Shown: positions 46,708 through 60,703 of the stretch, in pieces
Numbering within the stretch: position 1 is the first letter of the stretch
Layout: every line of letters starts with the position of its first letter
NCBI RefSeq assembly: GCF_009663685.2
Contig: NZ_RCOG02000002.1
Location: 62,001 to 126,000, forward strand
DNA length: 64,000 bases
Source: Cupriavidus sp. U2
GTDB taxonomy: Bacteria > Pseudomonadota > Gammaproteobacteria > Burkholderiales > Burkholderiaceae
Direction of reading: 5' to 3'
The notes under the pieces: model-generated
What the model saw: the letters and a program-made list of their open reading frames with translations, nothing else
What the model was told of the DNA's origin: nothing
The model's database searches: none
Program-made: the position numbers and the translations under genes

Positions 46708-47835
46708 ATGACGCTCCAGGCCACGCCCCTCAACGCTATCCACCGCGCCCTCGGCGCCCGCATGGTCGACTTTGGCGGCTGGGACATGCCGGTCAACTAC
46801 GGTTCGCAGATCGAGGAACACAATGCCGTGCGTGCCGATGCCGGCATGTTCGACGTGTCGCACATGTGCGTGGTCGACCTGCACGGGGCCGGCACGCGCG
46901 CCTTCCTGCGCGGCCTGCTGGCCAACAACGTCGACAAGCTGCAGACGCCGGGCAAGGCGCTGTATTCGTGCATGCTCGACGAAAAAGGCGGCGTCATCGA
47001 CGACCTGATCGTCTACTTCTTTGCCGAGGACTACTTCCGCCTGGTGGTGAACGCCAGCACGGCGCTTGGCGACATCGAATGGATCCAGTCGCGCAATGCG
47101 GCCACCGGCAGCGGCGTGACGATCACACCGCGCCGCGGCGATGTGGCGCCGGCCGGCAGCGGCAAGCTGGCGATCGTGGCCGTGCAGGGCCCCAACGCCC
47201 GCGCCAAGGTCTATCAGGCCTTCCCCTCCACCCAGCCGGCCGACGCGTTGAAGCCGTTCAACGCGCTGGTCGTGCAAGACCCGGAAATGGGCGAGCTGAT
47301 GGTCGCCCGCACCGGATACACCGGCGAAGACGGCTTCGAGCTCGTGGTACCGGCCGAGAACGTCGCCGGCATCTGGGAAAAGCTGATCGCCGCGGGCGTA
47401 CGCCCGGCCGGCCTGGGCGCGCGCGACACGCTGCGCCTGGAAGCCGGCATGAACCTGTACGGCCAGGACATGGATATCAATACGTCGCCGCTGGACGCCG
47501 GCCTGGCCTGGACGGTCGACCTGCAGAGCGAGCGCGACTTCATCGGCAAGCAGGCCCTGGTGGCAGGCGGCCAGAAACAGACGTTCGCGGGCCTGATCCT
47601 GCGCGACAAGGGCGGCGTGCTGCGTGCGCACCAGAAGGTCATCACGGCGGCCGGCGCCGGCGAAATCACCAGCGGCACGTTCAGCCCGAGCCTGCAGCAG
47701 TCGATCGCGTTCGCCCGCCTGCCGCAGGGCGTGGCGCCGGGCACCGACGTCCAGGTCGAGATTCGTGACCGCAAACTGACCGCGACTGTGGTTAAACTGC
47801 CGTTTGTGCGTAATGGCAAGGCACTCGTGAGCTGA
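46708..47835 (+). CDS. gcvT: Glycine cleavage system T protein (aminomethyltransferase)
   Basis: A 375-residue protein that transfers the methylene group from the aminomethyl-H protein to tetrahydrofolate and releases ammonia. Family segments are [65 protein letters not shown] and the C-terminal GVLRAHQKV with [15 protein letters not shown] 46708 lies 29 bp past the riboswitch terminator; an upstream in-frame ATG falls inside the terminator stem, so it is rejected. It is the first gene of gcvTHP. Confidence 0.97.
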   Translation: MTLQATPLNAIHRALGARMVDFGGWDMPVNYGSQIEEHNAVRADAGMFDVSHMCVVDLHGAGTRAFLRGLLANNVDKLQTPGKALYSCMLDEKGGVIDDLIVYFFAEDYFRLVVNASTALGDIEWIQSRNAATGSGVTITPRRGDVAPAGSGKLAIVAVQGPNARAKVYQAFPSTQPADALKPFNALVVQDPEMGELMVARTGYTGEDGFELVVPAENVAGIWEKLIAAGVRPAGLGARDTLRLEAGMNLYGQDMDINTSPLDAGLAWTVDLQSERDFIGKQALVAGGQKQTFAGLILRDKGGVLRAHQKVITAAGAGEITSGTFSPSLQQSIAFARLPQGVAPGTDVQVEIRDRKLTATVVKLPFVRNGKALVS

Positions 47836-47947
47836 GGCATCGCCCGGCTTCACATCAAACGGTCGCCCTTCCGCCCGTCCGCTCGAGCCCAACCTGCTGC
47901 GGACCGGGTGAATGAAACAAGAAACAATCTGTATCCCGGAGAACCTC

Positions 47948-48328
47948 ATGAACTTCCCCGCTGACCTGAAGTACACCGAGTCGCACGAGTGGGTGCGCGT
48001 CGAAGCCGACGGCACGCTGACGATCGGCATTACCGACCACGCACAGGACGCCCTGGGCGACATCGTCTTCCTGGAACTGCCCGAAGTGGGCAAGTCGGTG
48101 GGTGCCGGCGACGCCCTGGCCGTGGTGGAGTCCGTGAAGGCAGCTTCCGACATCTACGCCCCGGTGGCTGGCGAAGTGATCGCCGTCAACGACGCCGCTT
48201 CGGCAGCGCCCGAGTCGGTCAACGCCAACGCCTTCGACGCCTGGCTGTTCAAGCTGAAGCCGGCCAACGCCGACGACGTGAACGGCCTGATGAACGTCGA
48301 CGCCTACAAGGCCAGCGTCGGCGCCTGA
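47948..48328 (+). CDS. gcvH: Glycine cleavage system H protein
   Basis: A 126-residue lipoyl carrier shuttling the methylamine group among P, T and L proteins. Residues [34 protein letters not shown] and [19 protein letters not shown] carry the lipoyl lysine in ESVKAAS. ATG 47948, preceded by GGAG, gives the known start; ATG 47912 is upstream but without a ribosome site. It is 112 bp after gcvT. Confidence 0.97.
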   Translation: MNFPADLKYTESHEWVRVEADGTLTIGITDHAQDALGDIVFLELPEVGKSVGAGDALAVVESVKAASDIYAPVAGEVIAVNDAASAAPESVNANAFDAWLFKLKPANADDVNGLMNVDAYKASVGA

Positions 48329-48406
48329 TCGCGCTGACTCTTTGATGCCGCGCGCGGCGGACAGGCCGACCACCTGCCCGCCGCCCGCTCCCCGAGATTC
48401 CTTGCC

Positions 48407-51331
<2,925 letters not shown>

Positions 51332-51396
51332 GCGCCAGCCCGTCAGGCGGCGTCCGATACACGCGGATGCCGCCGACGGACTATGCTCAGGGAGCG

Positions 51397-51415
51397 GGCG
51401 CCGGTATCCGGCGCC
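51397..51415 (+). terminator. Hairpin after gcvP, weak terminator
   Basis: GGCGCCGG (51397-51404), loop TAT, CCGGCGCC (51408-51415), followed by GTCCTTG. The T-run is poor, so read-through to the DUF421 gene is possible. Confidence 0.4.
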
Positions 51416-51438
51416 GTCCTTGAGCGGAGGCCTCATTC

Positions 51439-51981
51439 ATGTGGAATCTCAGCGCGCCCTGGTGGGAATTCGTCCTGCGCGGACTGATCGTCTATGGCGC
51501 AATTCTGTTGCTGATGCGTATTTCGGGCCGGCGGCAGATCGGCCAGCTCACGCCGTTCGATCTTGTCCTGCTGCTGATCATCTCGAACGCGGTTCAGAAC
51601 GCGATGAATGCCGGCGACAACTCGGTGCTGGCCGGGCTGATCCTGGCGGGCACGTTGTTTGGAATCGATGCGCTGCTCGGGTATGTCACATGGCGCAGCC
51701 GGCCGCTCGAAATGCTGGTCGACGGCCGCCCGCAGATCGTGATCCACCAGGGCGAGGTCTACGAGGAAGTCATGCGCCGCGAACGCATCAGCACGCACGA
51801 ATTGCACAAGGTGTTGCGCCGCAATGGCTGCGCCCGCGTGGAAGACGTGCATTTCGCGATTCTGGAAACCGACGGCTCCATCAGCGTGAAGATGAAGGAC
51901 CCGCCGCCTGCTTCCGGTCCCGCCGAACCCGGCGCACTATGGCGTCATCCGGCCCATGCCGATCAGGACAAGCCGGCCTAG
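51439..51981 (+). CDS. DUF421 (YetF/YcaP-like) membrane protein
   Basis: A 180-residue protein. Three N-terminal membrane segments (FVLRGLIVYGAILLLMRIS, FDLVLLLIISNAVQNAM, LAGLILAGTLFGIDALLGY) surround the family motif ISGRRQIGQLTPFD. A cytoplasmic DUF421 domain follows (RPLEMLVDGRPQIVIHQGEV, ELHKVLRRNGCARVEDVHFAILETDGSISV). Related Bacillus proteins act in spore germination or stress, but function here is unknown. It lies between gcvP and sdaA in the same direction and may be read with them. Confidence 0.88.
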   Translation: MWNLSAPWWEFVLRGLIVYGAILLLMRISGRRQIGQLTPFDLVLLLIISNAVQNAMNAGDNSVLAGLILAGTLFGIDALLGYVTWRSRPLEMLVDGRPQIVIHQGEVYEEVMRRERISTHELHKVLRRNGCARVEDVHFAILETDGSISVKMKDPPPASGPAEPGALWRHPAHADQDKPA

Positions 51982-52038
51982 CGGCCTTACGGCGAACGGT
52001 TCCACAAACCGCGCCGGCAACCAATCTGGAGTTCAGCC

Positions 52039-53415
<1,377 letters not shown>

Positions 53416-53493
53416 CGCACGTGGCATCCGTTGGCCGGCGCTGACCGGCGACGTATCATGGAAGCACTTCCGGTTTGCCACAACAATACCGCC

Positions 53494-54240
53494 ATGCAGA
53501 CCTTTCACCAGTTGTTCGACGAGGCTTCGTCCACGTTCACCTACCTGCTGATCGACGCCGACACGCGCGAGGCCGTGCTGATCGACCCCGTCGATCGGCA
53601 GTCCACGCGCGATCTTGCGCTGCTGGAGCAGACCGGCGCCAAACTGGCCTGGGTCGTGGAGACCCACGCGCACGCCGATCACATCACGTCAGCCGGCCAT
53701 CTTGCCCAGTTGACGGGCGCCAGCACCGCCGCGCCGTCGGGCTGCGACATCAAGCCCGCGCTGAAGCAACTGATCGATGGGGATACGATTCCGTTCGGCC
53801 GCCAGGTGCTGCGCGCGATCCACACGCCCGGCCACACCGCCGGCAGCATGAGCTACCTGTGGGAAGAGCCGTCCGCCGACGGCATGACGCGGCGGATCTT
53901 CACCGGCGACGCGTTGCTGATCGACGGCTGCGGTCGTACCGACTTCCAGTCGGGCGACGCCGGCACGCTGTTCGACAGCCTGACGCAGAAGCTCTTCCGC
54001 CTGCCCGACGACACGCGCGTCTATCCCGCGCACGACTACAAGGGCCGGACCGAATCAACGATCGGCCACGAGCGCGCCACCAACAGCCGGGTAGCCGGCC
54101 GCACGCGCGATGAGTTCATCATGATGATGCGCAACCTGAACCTGCCGCGGCCCAAGCTGATCGACGTCGCCGTCCCGGCCAACAGGCAGCTCGGGCTGGC
54201 CAGCGGCCGCGACGGGGACAGCGTGCCGCACGGCATCTAG
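53494..54240 (+). CDS. MBL-fold hydrolase, persulfide dioxygenase (ETHE1)-like
   Basis: A 248-residue metallo-beta-lactamase-fold protein with the motif H58-x-H60-x-D62-H63 in VVETHAHADHIT. Further ligand segments are AIHTPGHTAGSMSYLW, GDALLIDGCGRTDFQSGDAG and YPAHDYKGR. The DFQ segment and overall layout match ETHE1-like persulfide dioxygenases, which oxidise glutathione persulfide to sulfite. ATG 53494 is chosen; upstream codons to 53431 lack homology. No sulfur-oxidation genes adjoin it. Confidence 0.85.
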   Translation: MQTFHQLFDEASSTFTYLLIDADTREAVLIDPVDRQSTRDLALLEQTGAKLAWVVETHAHADHITSAGHLAQLTGASTAAPSGCDIKPALKQLIDGDTIPFGRQVLRAIHTPGHTAGSMSYLWEEPSADGMTRRIFTGDALLIDGCGRTDFQSGDAGTLFDSLTQKLFRLPDDTRVYPAHDYKGRTESTIGHERATNSRVAGRTRDEFIMMMRNLNLPRPKLIDVAVPANRQLGLASGRDGDSVPHGI

Positions 54241-54312
54241 CGCGCCAGGGGCTTGCTGCGGACTGGTCCAGGATCAGCCCGGCCCCTGCCTCGCCTCAGC
54301 CCAGGCAATGCG

Positions 54313-55428
54313 TCAGGATTCCCATAATTCACAGGTACGGCGCACCGTGTCACGCAGGCTGTGCGCCTCGTCGTTCACCGTGCGCACCAGGCGTGCGTCG
54401 TTGTCACGCGCCGCCGCCTGGGCGCGGATATTGGCCAGCGCCTGAAGCGATCCCAGCGCCTCGGCGTGAGGCTCCAGCGCGTCGCAGATCGACAGGATAT
54501 GGTCCGCAATCGGCATCCGGGTGAGTTCGTTCGGATGCACGTATTCGCCTTCCAGCCCGAAGCGGCAAGCCTGGAAGCGATTGAAGGTGTACACCAGGTA
54601 GTCGTCTTCCTGCGGCATGAATGGGCGCGACAACAGCAGGTAGCGCGCCAGCGCCTGGATATAGGCCGCGATGTCGCAGGCGCGCTGAACGGTCAGCGGG
54701 GTGTCCATCACGCGCACCTCGATCGTGCCGAACTCCGGCTTGGGACGGATATCCCAATAGAAGTCCTTCATGCTTTCGATCACCCCGGTGGCGCGCATCT
54801 TGTTGAAGTACGCCTCGAAGCCGTCCCACGTCAGCACATGCGGGGCGCGGCCGCTCATCGGGAACGCCGCTACCGAATTCAGGCGCGCCGATGCAAAGCC
54901 CGTATCCACGCCCTGCACGTAAGGCGATGAAGCGGCCAGCGCGATAAAGTGCGGCACGTATCGCCCGATGGCATGGAGCAGGAACAGCGACTCATCGGGG
55001 GTCGGGCACCCGATGTGCACGTGCTGGCCAAACACCGTGAACTGCTTGGCCAGATAGCCATAGAGTTCGGAAATGTACTGGTAACGCGGCGAATTCGAGA
55101 TCGTGCGTTCCGACCAGACCTGAAACGGATGCGTGCCGCCGCCGCAGATGCCAAGGTTCAGCCCGCGCGACGCATTGACCATCAGGTCGCGCATCACGGT
55201 CAGTTCCTCCAGCGCCTGCGCATAGTCATGGCAGATGCCGGTGCTGATCTCGATCATCGACGGGCTGATTTCCGGCTTGATGTCGCCGGCGTGCTGCGCG
55301 CCTTTCAGTGCGCGCAGCAGATCCGGGGCGAACGGCGCCAGGTCATAGTCGTGCCGGTTGACGAGCTGCAGTTCCAGCTCGACGCCGAAGGTCAGCGCCT
55401 CGGAATGCTTGAACGGTTCGAGCGACAT
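54313..55428 (-). CDS. ybdK: YbdK-type carboxylate-amine ligase (glutamate-cysteine ligase 2 family)
   Basis: A 371-residue ATP-grasp-like ligase related to gamma-glutamylcysteine synthetase. Family parts are [97 protein letters not shown] and [15 protein letters not shown] (seen as [12 protein letters not shown]). E. coli YbdK has only weak glutamate-cysteine ligase activity, so the physiological product is open. The start codon overlaps the stop of the antiporter gene by one base, so they form one transcript. Confidence 0.93.
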   Translation of the reverse strand: MSLEPFKHSEALTFGVELELQLVNRHDYDLAPFAPDLLRALKGAQHAGDIKPEISPSMIEISTGICHDYAQALEELTVMRDLMVNASRGLNLGICGGGTHPFQVWSERTISNSPRYQYISELYGYLAKQFTVFGQHVHIGCPTPDESLFLLHAIGRYVPHFIALAASSPYVQGVDTGFASARLNSVAAFPMSGRAPHVLTWDGFEAYFNKMRATGVIESMKDFYWDIRPKPEFGTIEVRVMDTPLTVQRACDIAAYIQALARYLLLSRPFMPQEDDYLVYTFNRFQACRFGLEGEYVHPNELTRMPIADHILSICDALEPHAEALGSLQALANIRAQAAARDNDARLVRTVNDEAHSLRDTVRRTCELWES

Positions 55429-56651
55429 CAGCGCCCTCCTCCATGGTCACGCGTCTCGCCGGCGAAGCGCAGCGCCCATGCCGCGATGATCGGGGCAAGC
55501 AGCTGCTCGATCGCGAGCGCGCACAGGATGATCGATGCGAGCGGCGCCCCGGTGCCAGGGTACAGGCGGGCAACGTCGCTCATCAAAAGATAAGCCAGGC
55601 CGGACATCGGCGCCAGCGCGAGCCCCAGCGCCGCGCACTGGCGCAGGCTCAGGCCAGAGAACGAACCCAGGGACACGACGCCGGCGAGCTTGGCGACGTG
55701 ACGGAAGAACACCAGCGCCACGGCCAGCGACCCGCCCACCACCCAGTCCCGGGCGGTCAGCGGCAGGCCCAGCGACACCACCATCACGATGATCAGCAAG
55801 CTGCCCGCGCTGCCAAAGTGCGTGGGCCACACATGTGGCTGGCGGTCCTGGTGCTTGAATACCACCCCGGCCAGCATCAGCGTCAGCGGCATCGACAGCT
55901 TCAGCACCCGTGTCAGCGCCAGCGTGAACAGCACCAGTCCCACCAGTACCAGGAAGCTGTAGTGATCGTCGGCCGACATGCGCGCGTAAATCGCATGCCC
56001 GAACTTGCCCACCACCCACGCCAGCAGGCACGAGCCCACCAGCAGATACAGCGGATGCAGCAGTGCCGCGCCCAGGTTCCCGTATTCGGAATGGAGCCAG
56101 CCCGTGGCCACCTGCACGATGGCCGCGGCGTAGATGGAATTGAGCGCCGACATCGCCATCAGGCGTTCGGTGACCTGCCCATCCGCACGCAGCTCGTTCT
56201 TGAGCTGCAGCACGATGGTGGGCGACGTGCTGACCGCGATACCGCCGGCCAGGATGGCCACGCCCGGCGAAGCCCCCATCCACTGCAGCACCGTGGACAC
56301 CAGCCCCCAGGTCAGCAGGCTTTCCGCGGCGCTGGTGATCAGCAGCCAGGGATTGGCGCGCAGCCAGGACAGCGACAGTCGGTGGCCGAGTTCGAACAGC
56401 GCCAGGGCCAGCGCCATGTCGATCAGCACCCGTGTCTGCGCGATCATGTTGTCGTCGACAATGCTGCGGCCGAGCATGCCGGCGAACAGCCCGATCACCG
56501 CGTAACCGACGATACGCGGACAGCCCAGCCAGCGTCGGCAGACTTCCCCGGCCAGGCCCGCGCCAACCAGCGCAAGGCCCACCCAGAACAGTCCGCCCGG
56601 CGCCAGTGGCAGCGAGGGGAAAAGTTGGCTCAATCCGTTCATGCGCGACAT
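55428..56651 (-). CDS. Cation:proton antiporter, CPA2 (KefB/GerN) type
   Basis: A 407-residue integral membrane protein with 10 to 12 hydrophobic segments and the Na/H-exchanger fold: [74 protein letters not shown] and [19 protein letters not shown]. No TrkA or NAD-binding domain is attached. ATG 56651 is used; ATG 56642 is an alternative. Its stop overlaps the ybdK start, suggesting a joint function in ion or redox homeostasis, which is inference. Confidence 0.86.
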   Translation of the reverse strand: MSRMNGLSQLFPSLPLAPGGLFWVGLALVGAGLAGEVCRRWLGCPRIVGYAVIGLFAGMLGRSIVDDNMIAQTRVLIDMALALALFELGHRLSLSWLRANPWLLITSAAESLLTWGLVSTVLQWMGASPGVAILAGGIAVSTSPTIVLQLKNELRADGQVTERLMAMSALNSIYAAAIVQVATGWLHSEYGNLGAALLHPLYLLVGSCLLAWVVGKFGHAIYARMSADDHYSFLVLVGLVLFTLALTRVLKLSMPLTLMLAGVVFKHQDRQPHVWPTHFGSAGSLLIIVMVVSLGLPLTARDWVVGGSLAVALVFFRHVAKLAGVVSLGSFSGLSLRQCAALGLALAPMSGLAYLLMSDVARLYPGTGAPLASIILCALAIEQLLAPIIAAWALRFAGETRDHGGGR

Positions 56652-56735
56652 GGTAACGGAAGGACACGTCCGTAAATGTAAGTGCTTGTCCGACACTTTC
56701 CCGAACATGCGCGCAACTTACGCGTTCTGCAAAGA

Positions 56736-56765
56736 AAAAGCGCCATCTTCTTCGATGGCGCTTTT
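56736..56765. terminator. Rho-independent terminator between TPR gene and antiporter gene
   Basis: AAAAGCGCCATC (56736-56747) against GATGGCGCTTTT (56754-56765), loop TTCTTC. T-run on either strand; it mainly serves to end the minus-strand TPR transcript. Confidence 0.88.
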
Positions 56766-56825
56766 GTAGCTCTTGCAAAATCAGAATCGTCTCTGGTGCG
56801 ATGGGTCACATTTTGCGACCCGACA

Positions 56826-58793
56826 TCAAACGCCCCAGAGTTTCCACTTCGGCCGTGTGGCCTTCAGTGCCGTTTCCACCTTGGCGAACAAACCACGGGT
56901 GACGCCCTTCTCGGCATCGAGACCGCGTGCGCGCTCGAACCATCCCAACGCCGTTTCGCGCTGTCCCATGCCCAGCGCGGCCTGCACTGCGGCCAGCCAG
57001 GTCTGTGCGTCCCAGTCGTCGCGCGCGGCAAAGGCAATCTGGAAGTCGGTCAGCGCCTCGGGGTGGCGCCCAAGGTCCACCAGCAGCCGGGCGCGCTGCA
57101 CCCGCGCCAGCGCCTGCTGTCGTGCATCGCCCTCGCCCAGTTGCACCGCCTGTTCGAGCAACGGCATGGCGCGCTCGTTGTCGCCGAGGTCACGCCAGAT
57201 CTGGCCGAAACGGCCCGATACCCAGGCATCCTCGATCAGCAGCGAGCGCCGTTGCAGGGCTTCGAGCTCGGCGATGGCATCCGCCTTGTCGTGCTCGTCC
57301 ATCGACGCCATGCCGGTCTGCAGCAGCGCGCCGTAATGGGCACGCGCGTGGGCCATCGCGTGGGCGCCCTCGGTGCGGGCTTCCACGGGCAAGGCATCGA
57401 GCCGGGCATCCATATGCGCCAGCGCGGCACTGGCCGATTCGGTGGCTTCGCGCCCGCCGATCGCCGCCCAGGCCGCCACCAGACGGCTGAAAGCCCAGCT
57501 CACGCCGGCCGGGTTGCGCTCCACCGGATAGCGGTTCAGCACCTCGCCGGCCATGTCCACGACCTGCTGGTGCTGGCCCGCCGCCGCGTAGGTGTCGAGC
57601 AGGTCGATCCAGTGGTCGATGAAATCGCTGGCCGCCATGCCCTTGCGGTGCAACGCGACCTTCTCGTCCAAATGCGCCGCATCGGCCGGCAGCGTACGGC
57701 CCAGCAGGCGGCACAGCAGCGAATAGAGATGGGGGTCGGCATTGCCGCCGTGCCCCTGGGCATCGCCCTCGCCGGTCTCGAAATACGACTCGAAGCACGA
57801 CAGGCCCTTGCGGCACATGGCCTCCAGCGTCGTCTTGAGCGCCGCCTGCGAGGCGGGGACTTCATCGAGGAAACTGCCCAGTGCGGTCGCTGCATGGAAG
57901 TACAGCGCGCCATCGTCGGCATCCGCCGTCACGGCGAAACCGGTCCACGCGGGCTGCGCCGGGGCGTTGGCGCCGGCGGTGACATTGGCCTGGTGACGCC
58001 ACGTCAGCGCACGGACCTGCGCGAGCGGGTCGGGCCGCTGGCGCAGATAGGTCTCCAGATCGTCGAGCGCCGCAGCGGGCTCGGAACCCAGCCGCAGCGG
58101 CGCCCGCAGGCGCCGGGCCTCGGGATGATCGGGCTGTTCGGCCAGCACGCGCTCGGCCTGGGCCGCAGCCAGCGCATCGCCTTGTGCAGGCGTCAGGTCG
58201 AGCAGTTCCGGGGAATCGAGCGCGATGCGCCCCAGGCAGATACGCAGCAGCGGTTCGCCCAGCAGTTCGGCGGCATCGCTGCGTGCCACGTAATCCTGGA
58301 CCAGCGGCAGGATGTCGCTGGCGCCCAGGTCGGGGGCCCGGTACAGCAGGTCGTGCCAGTACCGCCCGGCCAGCGCGAAGTCGTTCAGCCGGAACGCGAC
58401 AAAGCCGGCATAGAAGTGCGCGGCCCATTCGCCGGTGGCCAGCCCGTTGCGACGCGCCGCCTCGTGCAGCCATGGCTGCGCCTCGGTGTCGCGCCCATCG
58501 CGCATCAGCAAGGTGCCATACATATGGACCAGCGCCCCGCGCGACGCCCAGCGGTGCATCGGCGCCAGCGGCAGTTCGGGCAGGCGCGCCATGGCTTCGT
58601 CCAGGGCAGCCAGCGCGGCGGCCACGTCGCCACGGTCGGACTGGATCTGCGCCCGCAACGCGGCATAATCCACCACCTCGGGGTGCGCCGCCCACAGCTG
58701 GTCGGCAACCTGCAACGCCTCGTCATGGCGCCCGGCATTGGCCAGCGCGATCGCGTGCTCGTAACGGACATCCTGCACGGTCCGCTCCTTCAT
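56826..58793 (-). CDS. Large TPR-repeat protein, unknown function
   Basis: A 655-residue cytoplasmic protein of tandem helical TPR-like units without signal peptide or membrane segment. Clear units are YEHAIALANAGRHDEALQVADQLWAAHP, ALIEAEALQRRSLLIEDAWV-type (seen as IAELEALQRRSLLIEDAWV), ARVQRARLLVDLGRHPEALTDFQIAFAARDDWDA and AVQAALGMGQRETALGWFERARGL. The middle is atypical (TALGSFLDEVPASQAALKTT, CRKGLSCFESYFETGEGDA), with several cysteines. I know no precise name. It is not obviously linked to neighbours, and a terminator separates it from the antiporter gene. Confidence 0.82.
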   Translation of the reverse strand: MKERTVQDVRYEHAIALANAGRHDEALQVADQLWAAHPEVVDYAALRAQIQSDRGDVAAALAALDEAMARLPELPLAPMHRWASRGALVHMYGTLLMRDGRDTEAQPWLHEAARRNGLATGEWAAHFYAGFVAFRLNDFALAGRYWHDLLYRAPDLGASDILPLVQDYVARSDAAELLGEPLLRICLGRIALDSPELLDLTPAQGDALAAAQAERVLAEQPDHPEARRLRAPLRLGSEPAAALDDLETYLRQRPDPLAQVRALTWRHQANVTAGANAPAQPAWTGFAVTADADDGALYFHAATALGSFLDEVPASQAALKTTLEAMCRKGLSCFESYFETGEGDAQGHGGNADPHLYSLLCRLLGRTLPADAAHLDEKVALHRKGMAASDFIDHWIDLLDTYAAAGQHQQVVDMAGEVLNRYPVERNPAGVSWAFSRLVAAWAAIGGREATESASAALAHMDARLDALPVEARTEGAHAMAHARAHYGALLQTGMASMDEHDKADAIAELEALQRRSLLIEDAWVSGRFGQIWRDLGDNERAMPLLEQAVQLGEGDARQQALARVQRARLLVDLGRHPEALTDFQIAFAARDDWDAQTWLAAVQAALGMGQRETALGWFERARGLDAEKGVTRGLFAKVETALKATRPKWKLWGV

Positions 58794-58958
58794 CAGAATT
58801 CGGCAAAGGCGGAATTATGCGCCATTGCCGTGGCACGCTTGGGAGAGAACAGGGGCGGAAAGGGGTCTGATTTGGGTTGACGGGGTGGGAAGTGGGTCTG
58901 CGGAGCGCGGAATGAGGGGCCGGAATGCTGTGGCTTGCGCCGTTGCACCAGCGAGCCC

Positions 58959-59372
58959 TCATCGACAGCAATCGTTCGGGCAGGCGGGAAGCAGGGACAC
59001 CTCAACTCGCTTGCCATTGCTGACGTCGCCTGTTCGATATACGGCTGCCGATGTTTCCATCGGGATGCTGTTGAACCGGAGCTGGACAAGCAATCTTTCG
59101 ACTTCCGAGGCCCTTCGGCTGGCAAGCGCGCGCGGGGCAGACTCGACTTCTTCCGCATAGCCGTCCAGGTAGATCGCCTGCTGATTTGGATAGTTTTTGC
59201 GTTGCTCCAGCGCCCAATCAGCTAATCTGCGAAATTCGGCCGCCGATATTCCGGCCGAGTCGAACGCAAAATAGATATCGACGTTCCGGCTTGGCACGCA
59301 CGCAAACGCGATCTGGGTTGACAGCATGCCAACGAGCCACGCCAGGTAGCATTTAACGCTCATAGATGACAT
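58959..59372 (-). CDS. Small exported OmpA-C-like protein
   Basis: A 137-residue protein. The signal peptide runs MSVKCYLAWLVGMLSTQIAFA (ATG 59363) with ATG 59372 adding MSS. The mature part is a short OmpA-C-like domain (RNVDIYFAFDSAGISAAEFRRLADW, YLDGYAEEVESAPRALASRRASEVERLL, VSNGKRVEVSLLPACPNDCCR), i.e. the peptidoglycan-binding fold, with a C-terminal Cys-rich tail. The D-x-x-x-x-x-x-x-L-A-x-x-R layout supports it. It lies downstream of the DUF6402/CWSPN cassette on the same strand, 80 bp away, and may belong to the secretion cargo region. Confidence 0.75.
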   Translation of the reverse strand: MSSMSVKCYLAWLVGMLSTQIAFACVPSRNVDIYFAFDSAGISAAEFRRLADWALEQRKNYPNQQAIYLDGYAEEVESAPRALASRRASEVERLLVQLRFNSIPMETSAAVYRTGDVSNGKRVEVSLLPACPNDCCR

Positions 59373-59452
59373 ACCCGGTAATGCTGTCCGCGTTCTGCGT
59401 TGGCAAAACAAGCGCTTAGTTATCACTCGTGACTTACCGCACAGTCGCGCGT

Positions 59453-59818
59453 TCAATAACAGCGCCGAGCAAGATCACCGTTTCCAGCAGCCGTTGGCAA
59501 CGGCAAGACGGCCCCGTCCACCCCCCCGACAATTACAGCATCATCATCCCAAAACGGGCCGCCTGCGGGGTGAAGACTCCCATCCCAGCGATGTATCAGA
59601 TTGCCGTATTTGTCGAATATAAGGATCCATCCGGTCTCAAAATCGGGCTCCGAGATGACGGCCGACGTCAAAGTTTGCCTGCGCACCAGGAAGTACTCGC
59701 CGTTCGGACTCCAGCAGTTGCCGCCAAGCGGAACGCCCTGCCGACTGTTGTAGGCGACAACGCTTGCGCCAAGCAGTAAAGCCGCCAACAGCCAGCTGCG
59801 CTTACGCCAGAGGGACAT
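59453..59818 (-). CDS. CWSPN-family small membrane protein, candidate immunity protein (copy A)
   Basis: A 121-residue protein with one N-terminal membrane anchor (WRKRSWLLAALLLGASVVAY) and a soluble domain with the signature GGNCWSPNGEYFLVRRQTL, SEPDFETGWILIFDKYGNLIHRWDGSL and GGPFWDDDAVI. It shares this with the ORFs at 60853 and 61277. The start overlaps the DUF6402 stop by 17 bp, as in the second unit, so the two are coupled. Placement after a T6SS-type cargo gene fits an immunity role, probably inner-membrane bound with a periplasmic domain. No family name known. Confidence 0.78.
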   Translation of the reverse strand: MSLWRKRSWLLAALLLGASVVAYNSRQGVPLGGNCWSPNGEYFLVRRQTLTSAVISEPDFETGWILIFDKYGNLIHRWDGSLHPAGGPFWDDDAVIVGGVDGAVLPLPTAAGNGDLARRCY

Positions 59819-60662
59819 GATCAATATGCGGCTCGATCCAGAGAATGTCTGAAAAGACATAGAAATCCCCACCCTCGTTTCTCGCTTGCTGCCAACGCCG
59901 AAAATCGACATTGCGCAGGGGCACAAAGCCAGGGAATCGCGCGGCTCTAAAAGGGACGGGGGCGCTGACATAAGCGGCCATTTCTGCTTTCGACAAGCAG
60001 CGATCGCGACTCCACACACCAAGTCCGAAGGCGCTATCGACCCACCAGTCCGCACCAAAGTCGTACGTGTCCCGGCAGTAGATTCCGATCTTGTGGATTT
60101 CGAAAACTTCACGCCCCGTTATCGGTGATTCGGTAGTCTGACCTTTCAACGCCAGTTTGAACAAACCCTTGTTAATAGCGCCAAATAGATCGTTGAAGGT
60201 GTCCCGGTAAGCACCAAAGATGCTGTAGTTCACCTGACACGTCGTCTCCGCCTGCATTGCGTTGGTGACCCCATAACCTAGCTTGGTACGGACGCCAGGT
60301 TTCCAGCCTGCGGCTCTTAACCGTTTCATCAATTCTCTCCGGCCAGCGGCCGTGTCCCAGGCAGAACTTAGTTCATCAAACGCTGGGAGTACCGATTCGT
60401 GGCCCAGCAACCATTTCATGGTTATCAGTCGGTTATCCACACGCGATGCCGGGTGCTTCAAAACATCAGCCTCAACCCTATCTTCCGCACCCATCACCCA
60501 AGCCGGCTTCGTTGCAAACCATCTGCGCATCAACGCAGCAGACACCCGCCAGCCCATCTTGTCCATGACGCCGGGTATCTCGTCGAGATACATCTGGTCC
60601 ACCTTCACAACCGCGCCTTGACGGTTGTTTTTCGGGCTGAGATTGGACGTAGCGATGCTCAT
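59802..60662 (-). CDS. DUF6402 family protein, intact copy, putative T6SS cargo effector
   Basis: A 286-residue protein with no signal or membrane segment. It opens MSIATSNLSPKNNRQGAVVK; the N-terminal 65 residues are nearly identical to the broken copy at 61626-62477. The rest is homologous but diverged, including ITMKWLLGHESVLPAF, GAYRDTFNDLFGAINKGLFK, CRDTYDFGADWWVDSAFGLGVWSRD and FRRWQQARNEGGDFYVFSDI. I recognise this as DUF6402, a family I recall near PAAR and VgrG genes. Activity unknown; conserved Arg/Trp/Asp-rich blocks could be an active site. It lies directly behind a relic of the PAAR gene. Confidence 0.8.
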   Translation of the reverse strand: MSIATSNLSPKNNRQGAVVKVDQMYLDEIPGVMDKMGWRVSAALMRRWFATKPAWVMGAEDRVEADVLKHPASRVDNRLITMKWLLGHESVLPAFDELSSAWDTAAGRRELMKRLRAAGWKPGVRTKLGYGVTNAMQAETTCQVNYSIFGAYRDTFNDLFGAINKGLFKLALKGQTTESPITGREVFEIHKIGIYCRDTYDFGADWWVDSAFGLGVWSRDRCLSKAEMAAYVSAPVPFRAARFPGFVPLRNVDFRRWQQARNEGGDFYVFSDILWIEPHIDHVPLA

Positions 60663-60703
60663 GATCGAATCCCCATTTCCGTTTGCGCCACCCATGAGAG
60701 GGT
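60659..60703 (-). pseudogene. 15-codon relic of the PAAR gene 3' end
   Basis: Reads TLSWVAQTEMGIRS then stop, matching the last 14 residues of the PAAR protein at 62474-63061 (TLAWVAQTEMGIRS), and overlaps the DUF6402 start by the same ATGA. Upstream of it the similarity ends at the 118-bp terminator repeat. It is a scar left when the PAAR body was deleted from a duplicated unit. Confidence 0.85.
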
